A stretch of 61,586 nucleotides of DNA from Motiliproteus sp. (GCA_026196225.1 JAPHRD010000060.1:1-61586); one strand, 5' to 3'. Positions 51,007-61,339 are shown, numbered from the stretch's first letter. Translations and numbers: made by a program. The notes: generated by a model not told the origin, from the letters alone.

Positions 51007-53805
51007 ATGGCTAAGATCACCATCGACGGTCAGACATACGAGGTAGAGGATGGACAGAACCTGCTCCAGGCCTGTCTCAGCCTGGGTCTTGATCTGCCCT
51101 ACTTCTGCTGGCACCCGGCATTGGGTTCGGTGGGTGCTTGTCGTCAGTGCGCGTTGATTCAGTATCAGGATGAAAACGACCAGCGCGGCCGCCTGATCAT
51201 GGGCTGTATGACCCCGGTGGGTGACGGCCAGATCCTTTCCATCGACGCTGAAAACGCCGTTAACTTCCGTGCCGGTATTATCGAAGCCCTGATGACCAAC
51301 CACCCCCACGATTGCCCGGTGTGCGAAGAGGGGGGCGAGTGCCATCTGCAGGATATGACGGTAATGAGCGGCCATCACAGCCGCCGCTATCAGGGACTGA
51401 AACGCACCTTCAGCAATCAGGATCTCGGGCCCTTTATCGGCCATGAGATGAACCGCTGCATCACCTGTTACCGCTGCGTCCGTTACTACCGTGATTACGC
51501 CGGTGGTACCGATCTCCACGCCATGGCCTCGCGCAACCGCACCTACTTTGGCCGTTTCGAAGAGGGGCCACTGGAGAGCGAGTTCAGCGGTAATCTGGTA
51601 GAGGTCTGTCCTACCGGCGTCTTTACCGACAAAACCCTGAGCCAGGACTACAGCCGCAAATGGGATCTGCAATGTGCCCCTTCTGTCTGCGTTCATTGCA
51701 GTCTGGGGTGCAACACCAGTCCCGGGGAACGTTACGGGCGTCTGAAGCGAATTCAAAACCGATTTAATTCCGACGTAAACGGCTATTTTCTCTGTGACCG
51801 GGGCCGCTTCGGCTATGACTTTGTCAATCATCCCCAACGCCCCCGCACACCGCTACAACAGCAGGACGGCGAACAGAGTTCTCTAACTTCTGAACAGGCA
51901 ATCAATCAACTGAAACAGAAGCTGAAAGATCCAGAGATCTGCTGGATCGGTATCGGTTCCCCCCGCGCCACTTTAGAGTCCAACCTGGCCCTGCAACGAC
52001 TGGTGGGCAGCGATCATTTCTTCTCGGGCCTCAGCCATCAGCAGGAACAGGTCCACCAGGCATTGCTAAAACTGCAACGCAGCGGTCACGGCCAATTACT
52101 GTCGATGCAGGAGGCGGAAGAGGCCGATGCAATTGTGATTCTGGGTGAAGATATCAGCCAAACTGCACCTCGCCTCGCTTTAAGTGTTCGTCAGGCGGTA
52201 CGCAGCATTGGCCGCAGCAAAGCGCAAGCTATCGGTGTGCCTCCCTGGCAGGACCAGGCGGTGCAGATCGCCAATCAGGAAGCGGGACATCCACTCTATA
52301 CTCTCGGAACCCAGCCCTGTAGGCTGCAGCCGATCTGCAAGCAACACTTCCCCGCCACAACTTCCGAGCAAGCCCGATTAGCCTTTGCCATTGCCCACCA
52401 GATCGACAACAAGGCGCCCGCCGTTAGCGGTCTCACCAAAGCCCAACAACAACTGGCTGAGGAGATCGCTGCGGATCTGACCAACGCCTCCCGGCCACTA
52501 CTGATTACCGGGGCGGGACACGGCAGTACCGATCTTGTTCAGGCCACCGAGCAGATCCTGGCTGCGCTCAGCCGTCGCTCTAAAGGTGAGCAACCCGGGC
52601 TGGTGGTCAGCTTCGATGAATGCAACAGTCTGGGCCTAACCCTACTCAATCATCGGGGTCAGGAAAACTGTCTGGATGATGCCTTCGATATTGTCCACCA
52701 GAGTCATGACCAGGGCGGTAAGCAGATCGGGGTGATTATTGTTGAAAACGACCTCTACCAACGGGCATCGAAAGCTACGGTGGATCAGTTCTTCAATGAT
52801 CTCAGTGACTCGGTGGTGATCGATTATCTGCCCAGCGATACCCTGGCAAAGGCCAACTTGATCCTACCAGCCGCCAGTTTTGCCGAAACTCAGGGCGTAC
52901 TAATCAACAACGAAGCGCGCGGCCAGATGCTGTTCCCGGTCTATGCTGCCGGCGATAATATTCAAATGAGTTGGCAGTGGCTGCATGCCAGCGCCGCCGA
53001 TATCAACGACGCCATGGCCGATTTCTCCAACCAGGCACAAGCGCTGCGTGCATGCCTGGAAACAGAACCACTTTTAGGTGCGCTGGAACCGCTGCTGGAA
53101 GTCAGTCAGTTGCAGCACCAAGGCTTGAAGCTAGCCCGCATGTTACCCCGTGCCAGCGGTCGCACCGCAATGCGCGCCCATATCAGCGTCCATGAACCCA
53201 AACAGCCGGTGGACGAGCAATCCGGTCTTGCCTACACCATGGAAGGAGTGCCCTATACCGCCATGGCGGCGGAACATTCCGGCGGTGGCATGATGCCCGC
53301 CAGTTGGTACCCAGGCTGGAACTCCAACCAGTCCATCCATAAGTTTCAGCAGGAGATTGGCGACAATATCGAAGGGCCAGTGACGGGTATCAAACTGTCC
53401 CTGCACAGCCTCCCCGACCCCTCCATTGAATGGTCCGAACCAACGAAGAAAGCCCGTGCCAAGGCCGATCATCTGCTGCTGATTTCCCACCCCCAAATTT
53501 TCGGTAGTGATGAACTGAGTGCTCTATCCACTGCCATTGCCGAGCGTACGCCAGTAGCCACCGCCTCGCTGCACCCGGATGATGCCAAGGCGATGCAGAT
53601 CAGCGACAATGATCTGGTGCAGATCCATCTGCAGGATCAACATATCCAATTGCCGGTGACCATCAACCCGCAGCAAGCCAAACGGGTGGTGCTGGTTCCC
53701 GACTACCTCGACGAGATCCGGGGGCTAGAAAACATCTGGGTAACCGTTCGCTCACTGGGCCCCAACCCGGTAATTACCAGCGATAGGAGGGCCGGCCATG
53801 TTTGA
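51007..53805 (+). CDS. nuoG: NADH-quinone oxidoreductase subunit G
   Basis: 932 residues from ATG 51007 (a GTG one codon earlier is possible). The N-terminal ferredoxin domain has [2Fe-2S] ligands in CWHPALGSVGACRQC. Next come the His-ligated [4Fe-4S] (HDCPVCEEGGECHLQ) and further cluster ligands (CITCYRCVRYYRDYAG, VEVCPTGVF). The extra N7 site is present as CVHCSLGC plus the later FLCDRGRFGY cysteine, as in E. coli. The long molybdopterin-oxidoreductase-like remainder is weakly conserved. It overlaps nuoH by 8 bp. Confidence 0.95.
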   Translation: MAKITIDGQTYEVEDGQNLLQACLSLGLDLPYFCWHPALGSVGACRQCALIQYQDENDQRGRLIMGCMTPVGDGQILSIDAENAVNFRAGIIEALMTNHPHDCPVCEEGGECHLQDMTVMSGHHSRRYQGLKRTFSNQDLGPFIGHEMNRCITCYRCVRYYRDYAGGTDLHAMASRNRTYFGRFEEGPLESEFSGNLVEVCPTGVFTDKTLSQDYSRKWDLQCAPSVCVHCSLGCNTSPGERYGRLKRIQNRFNSDVNGYFLCDRGRFGYDFVNHPQRPRTPLQQQDGEQSSLTSEQAINQLKQKLKDPEICWIGIGSPRATLESNLALQRLVGSDHFFSGLSHQQEQVHQALLKLQRSGHGQLLSMQEAEEADAIVILGEDISQTAPRLALSVRQAVRSIGRSKAQAIGVPPWQDQAVQIANQEAGHPLYTLGTQPCRLQPICKQHFPATTSEQARLAFAIAHQIDNKAPAVSGLTKAQQQLAEEIAADLTNASRPLLITGAGHGSTDLVQATEQILAALSRRSKGEQPGLVVSFDECNSLGLTLLNHRGQENCLDDAFDIVHQSHDQGGKQIGVIIVENDLYQRASKATVDQFFNDLSDSVVIDYLPSDTLAKANLILPAASFAETQGVLINNEARGQMLFPVYAAGDNIQMSWQWLHASAADINDAMADFSNQAQALRACLETEPLLGALEPLLEVSQLQHQGLKLARMLPRASGRTAMRAHISVHEPKQPVDEQSGLAYTMEGVPYTAMAAEHSGGGMMPASWYPGWNSNQSIHKFQQEIGDNIEGPVTGIKLSLHSLPDPSIEWSEPTKKARAKADHLLLISHPQIFGSDELSALSTAIAERTPVATASLHPDDAKAMQISDNDLVQIHLQDQHIQLPVTINPQQAKRVVLVPDYLDEIRGLENIWVTVRSLGPNPVITSDRRAGHV

Positions 53806-54751
53806 CGTCATCGTCACCCTCATCAACATCGTCTTTACCATCCTGATTTTGATGGTACTGGCAGCCGTGCTGGTATGGGCCGAGCGCCGCATATTGGGCA
53901 TCTGGCAGGACCGGCTGGGGCCCAACCGTGTCGGCCCCGGAGGCATCCTGCAGGCAGCTGCTGACATGATCAAGATCTTCTTTAAGGAGGACTGGATTCC
54001 TCCATTCGCCGAGAAGTTTGTGTTTGTCTTCGCCCCCTGCGTGGTGGTGATCACCATGTTGGGGGCCTTTGCCATTGTGCCCTTCAGTCCCGGAACCGGC
54101 GTGGTGGATCTCAATGTCGGCGTGCTCTTCTTCCTGGCCATGAGTGCTCTGGCCGGTTACAGCACTATCCTTGCCGGTTGGTCCTCCAACAACAAATACG
54201 CCCTGCTGGGGGGCATGCGTTCAGCAGCACAGATGATCAGCTACGACGTCTTTATGGGATTGTCGCTAATGGGTGTGGTGATGCTGGCGGGCTCTTTCAA
54301 CCTACGGGAGATTGTCGAGTCACAAAGCGATATGTGGAACATCTTTCCGCAGTTCATCGGCTTCTGCATCTTTATGGTGGCCGGGGTGGCCGAGAGTCAT
54401 CGCCTACCCTTTGACCTACCGGAAGCGGAGCATGAAATCATCGCCGGTTTCCATACCGAGTATTCCGGTATGAAGTTCGGGCTGTTCTTTGTCGGTGAGT
54501 ACCTGGGAGTCCTGCTGATCTCGGCGCTGGCGGTAGTGCTGTTCCTGGGAGGTTGGATGGGCCCCTTGCTACCGCCCTTTATCTGGTTCTGCCTGAAAAC
54601 CCTGGTAGTGGTGCTGTTTATTATTTTGCTGCGGGCGGCCATACCCCGTCCGCGTTTTGACCAGCTGATGGCGTTCGGCTGGAAAATCTGTTTGCCAGTA
54701 GCGCTGTTAAATCTGGTGATAACCGGGGCGGTAGGATTGGCAATAGGCTAG
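53798..54751 (+). CDS. nuoH: NADH-quinone oxidoreductase subunit H
   Basis: 317-residue polytopic subunit linking the peripheral and membrane arms at the quinone chamber. Family landmarks: AERRILGIWQDRLGPNRVGP near the N-terminus, LADMIK-like AADMIKIFFKEDW, and the acidic loop AESHRLPFDLPEAEHEIIAG, followed by FHTEYSGMKFGLFF. About eight membrane helices. Length and position are standard. Confidence 0.96.
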   Translation: MFDVIVTLINIVFTILILMVLAAVLVWAERRILGIWQDRLGPNRVGPGGILQAAADMIKIFFKEDWIPPFAEKFVFVFAPCVVVITMLGAFAIVPFSPGTGVVDLNVGVLFFLAMSALAGYSTILAGWSSNNKYALLGGMRSAAQMISYDVFMGLSLMGVVMLAGSFNLREIVESQSDMWNIFPQFIGFCIFMVAGVAESHRLPFDLPEAEHEIIAGFHTEYSGMKFGLFFVGEYLGVLLISALAVVLFLGGWMGPLLPPFIWFCLKTLVVVLFIILLRAAIPRPRFDQLMAFGWKICLPVALLNLVITGAVGLAIG

Positions 54752-54804
54752 CGCCCTTAAACCAAATCTAACCGTCTTTAAAACTAGCAGAGGAGGCATC
54801 AAAA

Positions 54805-55320
54805 ATGCTGACTCAATTAAATACCCTGTGGCAGGTGCTGAAACACACCACCACCAAGATCGATACCGTGGAGTATCCGGACGAGATGCCCTACTTGGCT
54901 CCCCGATACCGCGGTCGTATCGTCTTGACCCGAGACCCCGACGGCGAAGAACGCTGCGTCGCCTGCAACCTATGCGCGGCAGTCTGTCCGGTAGATTGCA
55001 TCGCCCTGCAGAAAACCCAGGACGATAATGGACGCTGGCAGGCGGAATTCTTCCGCATCAACTTCTCTCGCTGCATCTTCTGCGGCCTTTGCGAAGAAGC
55101 CTGCCCCACCTACGCCATCCAGTTGACCCCAGACTTTGAGATCTGCGAATACGAACGCCCCAATCTGGTGTACGAGAAGGAACACCTGCTGATCAGCGGT
55201 ACCGGCAAGTATCCCGATTACAACTTCTATCGTGAGGCAGGTAAGGATGTGGGGGTTAAAGGCAAAGGCGCTGGCGACCACGAGAAAGAGCCTGTGGATA
55301 TTAAGAGCCTTCTGCCGTGA
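54805..55320 (+). CDS. nuoI: NADH-quinone oxidoreductase subunit I
   Basis: 171-residue ferredoxin-like subunit with two [4Fe-4S] motifs, N6a and N6b: [15 protein letters not shown] and [15 protein letters not shown]. It is preceded by an AGAGGAGG ribosome site and separated from nuoH by 53 bp. Its stop codon lies inside the first copy of a 36-bp tandem repeat that continues into the gap before nuoJ, so the last few residues (KSLLP) are repeat-encoded. Confidence 0.96.
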   Translation: MLTQLNTLWQVLKHTTTKIDTVEYPDEMPYLAPRYRGRIVLTRDPDGEERCVACNLCAAVCPVDCIALQKTQDDNGRWQAEFFRINFSRCIFCGLCEEACPTYAIQLTPDFEICEYERPNLVYEKEHLLISGTGKYPDYNFYREAGKDVGVKGKGAGDHEKEPVDIKSLLP

Positions 55321-55396
55321 GCAAAGCGAGCACGAGTAAAGAGCCTTCTGCCGTGAGCGCAGCAAACTCGTATAAAAAACCTGTTGCCATAAGTGC
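55303..55396 (+). repeat. Tandem repeat at nuoI-nuoJ junction
   Basis: AAGAGCCTTCTGCCGTGAGC occurs at 55303-55322 and again exactly at 55339-55358 (period 36). A decayed third copy (AAAACCTGTTGCCATAAGTGC-like) covers about 55375-55396. The first copy includes the nuoI stop codon. Probable origin is replication slippage. Confidence 0.75.
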
Positions 55397-55422
55397 ATAC
55401 AGAAATTAGGAGAGAGGAAAGG

Positions 55423-55974
55423 ATGATCACTACGCTGTTCTATATCGCGTCTGCAATCGCCCTGTTCTGCACGGTGATGGTGGTAACCCGTCACCATGCT
55501 GTTCACGCCCTACTCTACCTGATCGTGGCACAGTTAGCGGTGGCGTTAATCTTCTTTCTGTTGGGTGCCCCCTTTGCGGCAGCGCTGGAGATCCTGGTCT
55601 ACGCCGGAGCCATTATGGTGATGTTTATCTTTGTGATCATGATGCTGAATCTGGGTCGTGACACTATCGAACGTGAGCAGCAATGGCTGCCAGCCAGTGC
55701 CTGGCCTTTACCTACTCTACTCTGCGCCACTCTATTAGTGCTGCTGTTGTTTGCTCTGGACAGCGCTGGCAATTTGGAAGCCCACTGGGTCAGCCCGAAA
55801 ACCTTGGGAATCACCCTGTTTGGCCCCTATCTGCTGGCTGTAGAGCTGGCCTCCATGCTGCTGCTGGCAGGCCTGATCGGCGCCTATCATCTGGCTCGCC
55901 CCTACCTGCGTCGACCTGACCGCGAAGCAGATCAGGACCCTCAGGGGCAACCTCTGGAGGTGCCCCATGACTGA
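55423..55974 (+). CDS. nuoJ: NADH-quinone oxidoreductase subunit J
   Basis: 183 residues from ATG 55423, which has a strong AGGAAAGG site; the frame extends 10 codons further up but without a better start. Five membrane helices, with the conserved [20 protein letters not shown] and [20 protein letters not shown]. The C-terminus is polar. It overlaps nuoK by 8 bp. Confidence 0.95.
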   Translation: MITTLFYIASAIALFCTVMVVTRHHAVHALLYLIVAQLAVALIFFLLGAPFAAALEILVYAGAIMVMFIFVIMMLNLGRDTIEREQQWLPASAWPLPTLLCATLLVLLLFALDSAGNLEAHWVSPKTLGITLFGPYLLAVELASMLLLAGLIGAYHLARPYLRRPDREADQDPQGQPLEVPHD

Positions 55975-56272
55975 GTTACTCAATCCTGGATTGGTGCTGG
56001 CCTCGATGCTGTTCTGTGTCGGTCTGTTAGGGGTACTGGTGCGACGAAATCTTGTATTTATGCTGATGTCCCTGGAGATCATGCTGAATGCTGCCGCTCT
56101 GGCTTTTGTCATTGCCGGTTCCGCCTGGCAGCAGGCCGATGGCCAGATTATGTTCCTGCTGATTCTGGCACTGGCCGGCGCAGAAGTGGCGATCGGTTTA
56201 GCCTTGGTGGTACAGCTGCAGCGACGCACCAAAACAGTGGATCTGGATTCGCTTAACCGGATGAAGGGATAA
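55967..56272 (+). CDS. nuoK: NADH-quinone oxidoreductase subunit K
   Basis: 101 residues, three membrane helices. The conserved membrane glutamates for proton transfer are in [16 protein letters not shown] and [18 protein letters not shown]. It is of normal size, coupled to nuoJ by overlap and followed 16 bp later by nuoL after a GGAGGA site. Confidence 0.96.
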   Translation: MTELLNPGLVLASMLFCVGLLGVLVRRNLVFMLMSLEIMLNAAALAFVIAGSAWQQADGQIMFLLILALAGAEVAIGLALVVQLQRRTKTVDLDSLNRMKG

Positions 56273-56288
56273 GAGGAGGAATGAGAGA

Positions 56289-58130
56289 ATGCTTAAACTA
56301 CTCTGGCTAGTCCCCCTACTCCCACTGCTAAGCAGCGTGATCCTGATCCTCACCAAAGGCAAACTGGATAACACCCGAGTATCTTATTTGGGTGTGGGAT
56401 CGGTGGGTTTGTCGGCATTGATCGCTATCTCCTGTGCCATCAATTTCAATATGGCTCCTCCCGGCAGTGCCTACACCCAAACCCTGTGGCAGTGGATCGA
56501 TGTCGGCACCCTGCAACCCTCCATCAGTTTCTATCTCGACGGTCTGTCGCTGGTGATGATGCTGGTGGTCACCTGCGTCGGATTTCTGATCCATCTCTAT
56601 GCCTCCGGCTATATGTATCCAGATACCGATTACAGCCGCTTTTTTGCCTGCATGAATCTGTTCCTGGCGGCGATGTTGATTCTGGTGCTGGCAGATAATC
56701 TGCTGCTGCTCTACTTGGGCTGGGAAGGCGTTGGCCTCTGCAGTTACCTGCTGATCGGTTTTTGGTACAAGGATCCTGAGAACGGCCGGGCGGCTCGAAA
56801 GGCCTTTATTATTACTCGGGTGGGCGACACCGCCATGGCTATTGGTCTGTTCCTGCTGGTGCGTGAACTAGGGACTTTGGATATTCAACAGGTAATGGAT
56901 CAGGCTAATCACATCTGGAAACAGGACTCCGGCTACGCGGCGATAATCGCTCTGCTGTTGCTGGGCGGTGCCGTGGGCAAATCAGCACAACTACCTCTGC
57001 AGAGCTGGTTACCCGATGCCATGGCCGGCCCCACCCCCGTCAGCGCACTGATCCATGCCGCCACCATGGTAACAGCCGGCGTCTACCTCATTGCCCGCAG
57101 CCACGAACTCTTCCTGCTGGCACCGGATATCCAGATGCTGGTAGCAGTAGTAGGCACTCTGACCCTACTGTTGGCGGGATTCAGCGCCTTGACTCAAACC
57201 GATATCAAACGAATCCTGGCCTACTCCACTATCAGCCAGATCGGCTATATGTTCCTGGCCCTGGGTGTCGGAGCCTGGTCTGCGGGTATCTTCCACCTGG
57301 TCACCCACGCCTTCTTCAAGGCCCTGCTGTTCCTGTCTGCCGGCTCGGTCATACTGGCGCTGCACCACCAGCAGGATATTCGGAAAATGGGTGGCCTCTA
57401 TAAAAGAATCCCCTTTATCTTTATCGCCTTCCTGATCGGTTCTGCCTGCTTGGCAGCGTTGCCGATGACTTCCGGTTTCTTCAGCAAGGAGCCGATTCTG
57501 GCCCAGGCCTGGAGTCAAAGCCCAATACTCTGGCTGGGGGGATTGCTGGGGGCATTTCTAACGGCGCTCTACAGTTTCCGGCTAATCTTCGTGGTGTTCT
57601 TTGGTGAGGTCAAAACCGAAACGCATCCGCTGGAAGTGCCGGAGAAAGAACAGTGGCGGATGAGCAGTTCGCTCATCGCATTATCGTTGCTGGCGTTATT
57701 TGGTGGAGCCCTAACCTTACCGCTAGACCGAGTACTGCCGGCCTCCGATCCTCATGCACCGATCGGCATCGAAGCCCTCAATACTGTGCTACCCATTATC
57801 GGCATTTACCTGGCTTACCAGCTTTTCATGAAAAATCCACAATGGTTAGACAAGGTGATGACCTCTCCCGGGGCTGAAAAGATCAAAGCATTCTGGTTTG
57901 CAGGCTGGGGCTTTGATGATCTTTACGACCGTCTTTTTCGCTTCCCTTACCTGAGACTGGCGGCAGCCTTAGGGGACGATTTTGCCGATCAGATAAGTCG
58001 CATCACCGAGAAAGTCAGTAGCTATGGTCATTGGTTGATGGGCCAGACTCAAACCGGCAGTGTCCGAGGATACGCCACCGTTATGACGGCAGGTGCAATT
58101 GTAGTTTTAGCAATAGGAGCGCTGAGCTGA
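56289..58130 (+). CDS. nuoL: NADH-quinone oxidoreductase subunit L
   Basis: 613-residue antiporter-like proton-pumping subunit. Conserved stretches include LLYLGWEGVGLCSYLLIGFW (with the key glutamate), KSAQLPLQSWLPDAMAGPTP and the following VSALIHAATMVTAGVYLIAR, then TQTDIKRILAYSTISQIGYM. The C-terminal helix HL region is present. Standard length. Confidence 0.96.
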   Translation: MLKLLWLVPLLPLLSSVILILTKGKLDNTRVSYLGVGSVGLSALIAISCAINFNMAPPGSAYTQTLWQWIDVGTLQPSISFYLDGLSLVMMLVVTCVGFLIHLYASGYMYPDTDYSRFFACMNLFLAAMLILVLADNLLLLYLGWEGVGLCSYLLIGFWYKDPENGRAARKAFIITRVGDTAMAIGLFLLVRELGTLDIQQVMDQANHIWKQDSGYAAIIALLLLGGAVGKSAQLPLQSWLPDAMAGPTPVSALIHAATMVTAGVYLIARSHELFLLAPDIQMLVAVVGTLTLLLAGFSALTQTDIKRILAYSTISQIGYMFLALGVGAWSAGIFHLVTHAFFKALLFLSAGSVILALHHQQDIRKMGGLYKRIPFIFIAFLIGSACLAALPMTSGFFSKEPILAQAWSQSPILWLGGLLGAFLTALYSFRLIFVVFFGEVKTETHPLEVPEKEQWRMSSSLIALSLLALFGGALTLPLDRVLPASDPHAPIGIEALNTVLPIIGIYLAYQLFMKNPQWLDKVMTSPGAEKIKAFWFAGWGFDDLYDRLFRFPYLRLAAALGDDFADQISRITEKVSSYGHWLMGQTQTGSVRGYATVMTAGAIVVLAIGALS

Positions 58131-58155
58131 TGGGACTTTTGATGGAGAACAGCCC

Positions 58156-59691
58156 ATGTTAAGCGCACTGATCCTGATACTGTTGATCGCCGGCGGGCTG
58201 GCTTGGTATTTCGGCAATCGCAATGCCGACATCGCCCGCTGGATCGCTCTGGGATCCTTGGGTGGAATGCTGATGTTTATGATTCCGCTGATGCCTCAGG
58301 CCCTCAACGCACCAATCCATCATGGCGTTGAGATCAGCTGGCTGGTTTATCAGCAGAACAGCTGGATTCCCCGTTTCGGTATAAATCTGATTTTGGCCCT
58401 GGATGGTCTCAGCCTGCTGCTGGTTTTGCTGACCTTGCTGCTGGGTGTTATCGCTGTCGCTGCTTCCTGGCACGAGATCACTGAGCGGGTAGGTTTTTTC
58501 TACTTCAATTTGCTGTGGAGTCTGGCCGGGGTTCTGGGTGTCTTTATGGCACTAGATCTGTTCCTGTTTTTCTTCTTCTGGGAGATGATGCTGATCCCCA
58601 TGTATTTCCTGATCGGTATCTGGGGCCACGAAAACCGACATTACGCAGCCATCAAATTCTTTATCTTTACCCAGGTCAGCAGCCTGCTCATGCTGATCTC
58701 GATGTTGGCACTAGCCTATCTGCACTACCTGAATAACGGCCATTACAGTTTCAGCTATTTCGATTTAGTAGGCACCGGCGATCAATCGCCCTACGGGTTC
58801 TGGCTGATGCTTGGATTCTTTATCGCCTTTGTGGTCAAGTTGCCGGCATTCCCTTTTCATACCTGGTTACCCGATGCCCATACCCAGGCACCCACCGGCG
58901 GCAGTATTATCCTTGCCGGGGTATTGCTGAAGACTGGGGCCTATGGATTGATTCGTTTTCTGATCCCGCTGTTCCCCGATAGTCTCAACTATTTTGGCCC
59001 CTATGCCATGGCAATCGGTGTCACAGGAGTGCTCTATACCGCGGTTGTCGCCTTTGCCCAAACCGACCTCAAGCGCCTGATCGCCTACACCAGTATCAGC
59101 CATATGGGCTTTGTATTGTTGGGTGTCTACGCCTGGAATATTCTTTCCCTGCAAGGCGCCGCTATGCAGATGCTGACCCACGGCCTTAGCGCAGCCGCGC
59201 TGTTTATGATCGCTGGTGCCATCCAACATAGAATCCATACCCGCAATTTGGAAGAGATGGGAGGATTCTGGGCCAGCGTACCCAAGATCGGCTGCATCAC
59301 CCTGTTCTTTGCCATGGCCTCACTGGGCATGCCAGGACTGGGGAATTTCGTCGCTGAATTCCTGGTACTGGTGGGTAGTTTCCAGGTCAATGTGCCTATG
59401 ACGCTGATCGCCACCCTGGGATTAGTCACAGCTGCGGTCTACTCGCTGATAATTATCCAAAAGGCATTTCACGGCCCTCAAACTGATCACCAGCAAATGC
59501 CCGATTTTGACCAACGAGAGATGGGCGCAATGACGGTGATGATTATCGGCCTGTTATGGATGGGGCTTTATCCACAAACCTTCCTGGATACCTTAGCTCC
59601 GGTGTTTGCACAGCTTGATGGTGCGGTAATCATCGTTGAAAATCAGGTCAATCTGCCCACATTGGTGTCTCATCTGGAGGCTGCACAATGA
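58156..59691 (+). CDS. nuoM: NADH-quinone oxidoreductase subunit M
   Basis: 511-residue antiporter-like membrane subunit. Landmarks: FFFWEMMLIPMYFLIGIWGH (functional glutamate), KLPAFPFHTWLPDAHTQAPT, and TDLKRLIAYTSISHMGFVLL. It begins 25 bp after nuoL, and its stop codon overlaps the nuoN start (4 bp). Confidence 0.96.
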   Translation: MLSALILILLIAGGLAWYFGNRNADIARWIALGSLGGMLMFMIPLMPQALNAPIHHGVEISWLVYQQNSWIPRFGINLILALDGLSLLLVLLTLLLGVIAVAASWHEITERVGFFYFNLLWSLAGVLGVFMALDLFLFFFFWEMMLIPMYFLIGIWGHENRHYAAIKFFIFTQVSSLLMLISMLALAYLHYLNNGHYSFSYFDLVGTGDQSPYGFWLMLGFFIAFVVKLPAFPFHTWLPDAHTQAPTGGSIILAGVLLKTGAYGLIRFLIPLFPDSLNYFGPYAMAIGVTGVLYTAVVAFAQTDLKRLIAYTSISHMGFVLLGVYAWNILSLQGAAMQMLTHGLSAAALFMIAGAIQHRIHTRNLEEMGGFWASVPKIGCITLFFAMASLGMPGLGNFVAEFLVLVGSFQVNVPMTLIATLGLVTAAVYSLIIIQKAFHGPQTDHQQMPDFDQREMGAMTVMIIGLLWMGLYPQTFLDTLAPVFAQLDGAVIIVENQVNLPTLVSHLEAAQ

Positions 59692-61154
59692 CCATCCAAG
59701 CGCTGTTCAGCTTACTGCCAATCATCCTGATCAGTATTGGTCTGCTAGTGCTGATGATGGTAATCGCTTTTCATCGACATCCTGTACTCAGTTACCAGAT
59801 TACGCTGACCACCCTGTCGGTAACCTTTATCAGTCTCTTCATCATTGCTGATCTATTACCGCAACAAGCAACACCATTGATACTGATGGACAGCTACAGT
59901 CAGTTTTTTATTGGCATAGTGCTTCTGACCGCCATGCTGTTGATGCCCCTTTGCCACGACTACTGGGCTCACCACCAACAGATTCGCGAGGAGTTCTATC
60001 TGCTCTATCTGCTATCTGTGCTTGGGGCTATGGTTTTAATCGCCAGCAACCACTTTGCCAGTTTCTTCCTGGGGCTGGAATTGATGACACTACCTCTGAT
60101 TGTAATGGTGGGCTATCCATTCTTCAGTCGCTACAGTGCCGCATTGGAATCCGCGATAAAATATCTGATCCTGTCGGCAGCAGCATCAGCCACGCTGCTA
60201 TTCGGCATGGCCCTGATCTATTCACAAGTAGCCACTCTTGAGTTTATCGCCATAGGTGAGGCGATCGCCGAAGGACATCCCGGACAGCACTTCAGCGTGA
60301 AAGCAGGCATCGTTTTGGTGCTGATCGGTGTGGGCTTTAAGCTATCTTTGGTGCCATTCCATCAATGGACTCCCGATGTCTACCAAGGGGCTCCGTTACC
60401 GGCTACCGCATTCTTGGCAACGATCTCCAAAGGTGCTGTCTTTGCGCTATTACTACGTTTCTATTTAAGCAGTGAGGTCTTCCTCTCTGAATCAGTGGTT
60501 TGGGTGATACTGTTGCTGGCGGTCGCTTCTATGCTCGTGGGTAATTTACTGGCGCTTTTTCAGGCCAGTGTTAAGCGGCTGCTGGCCTACTCATCCATTG
60601 CCCATTTTGGATATCTGCTGGTGGCATTATTAGCGATCAGCCAGTCAGTAGGGGCCGATGTCGCCATCGAAGCAGTCTCTTACTACTTGGTGGCTTATCT
60701 ACTATCAACGCTGGCTGCATTTGCGGTACTGATGCGAATTCCAGGACTCCAGGAGTCTTCGGATGCCCCTCGTCTCGACAACCTTAACGGCCTGTTTTGG
60801 AGCCACCCGGTGTTGGCTGCAGTATTGACCATTTCCATGCTCTCATTGGCTGGGATTCCGTTGACGGTGGGCTTTATCGGAAAATTCTACATCTTCGCCG
60901 CTGCAGTAGAAGAATCATTGTGGGGCGTGTTGTTGGTGGCCGTTATCGGCAGTGGCATAGGGCTTTTCTACTACCTGCGGGTCATTTTGGTTATGACCTA
61001 TAGCGCAGTACACAAAAACCCAGAAGAACCAATAGATCAACCACGAGGCAGCCAATTTGTAATAGCGGCTCTGGCGCTTTTAACTTTGTGGCTGGGGATA
61101 TTCCCAGCTCCCCTGATCGATCTCATTAGGGATATGACATTGGAATTCTTTTAG
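59688..61154 (+). CDS. nuoN: NADH-quinone oxidoreductase subunit N
   Basis: 488-residue antiporter-like subunit closing the operon. Conserved parts are FFLGLELMTLPLIVMVGYPF, GVGFKLSLVPFHQWTPDVYQ, and SVKRLLAYSSIAHFGYLLVA. With it all 13 gene products of a standard bacterial complex I (NuoCD fused) are present and intact. No strong terminator was seen between its stop and the tRNA promoter about 30 bases downstream. Confidence 0.96.
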   Translation: MTIQALFSLLPIILISIGLLVLMMVIAFHRHPVLSYQITLTTLSVTFISLFIIADLLPQQATPLILMDSYSQFFIGIVLLTAMLLMPLCHDYWAHHQQIREEFYLLYLLSVLGAMVLIASNHFASFFLGLELMTLPLIVMVGYPFFSRYSAALESAIKYLILSAAASATLLFGMALIYSQVATLEFIAIGEAIAEGHPGQHFSVKAGIVLVLIGVGFKLSLVPFHQWTPDVYQGAPLPATAFLATISKGAVFALLLRFYLSSEVFLSESVVWVILLLAVASMLVGNLLALFQASVKRLLAYSSIAHFGYLLVALLAISQSVGADVAIEAVSYYLVAYLLSTLAAFAVLMRIPGLQESSDAPRLDNLNGLFWSHPVLAAVLTISMLSLAGIPLTVGFIGKFYIFAAAVEESLWGVLLVAVIGSGIGLFYYLRVILVMTYSAVHKNPEEPIDQPRGSQFVIAALALLTLWLGIFPAPLIDLIRDMTLEFF

Positions 61155-61184
61155 CTCAATTCCAATATTCTTCATCAACTAATC

Positions 61185-61213
61185 TTTACAATACCGGTAT
61201 TTATCCCTAAGAT
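61185..61213 (+). promoter_or_regulatory. Sigma-70 promoter of tRNA-Tyr
   Basis: -35 TTTACA (61185-61190), 17-bp spacer, -10 TAAGAT (61208-61213), followed by a GC-rich discriminator ACGCGCC as in stringently controlled stable-RNA promoters. The spacer begins with the palindrome ATACCGGTAT. The start of transcription is predicted near 61220, about 36 bases before the mature tRNA. Confidence 0.75.
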
Positions 61214-61255
61214 ACGCGCCACTCGTTTTCTGGCAGCCGCAGAAAACGCTGGTTT

Positions 61256-61339
61256 GGTGAGGTTCCCGAGTGGCCAAAGGGATCAGACTGTAAATCTGAC
61301 GCGCGAGCTTCGGTGGTTCGAATCCACCCCTCACCACCA
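61256..61339 (+). tRNA. tRNA-Tyr (anticodon GTA)
   Basis: 84 nt including encoded CCA. Acceptor stem GGTGAGG/CCTCACC, D arm with TGGCCAAAGGGA, anticodon stem CAGA/TCTG around loop CTGTAAA (anticodon GTA), a long class II variable arm (about 61299-61312), and T arm GGTGG-TTCGAAT-CCACC. A recognisable tyrosine tRNA. Confidence 0.96.

Noticed and set aside
50788-51837. 349-codon minus-strand frame across nuoF/nuoG
   Set aside because: Entirely antisense to two clear complex I genes and without any recognisable motif; a composition effect.
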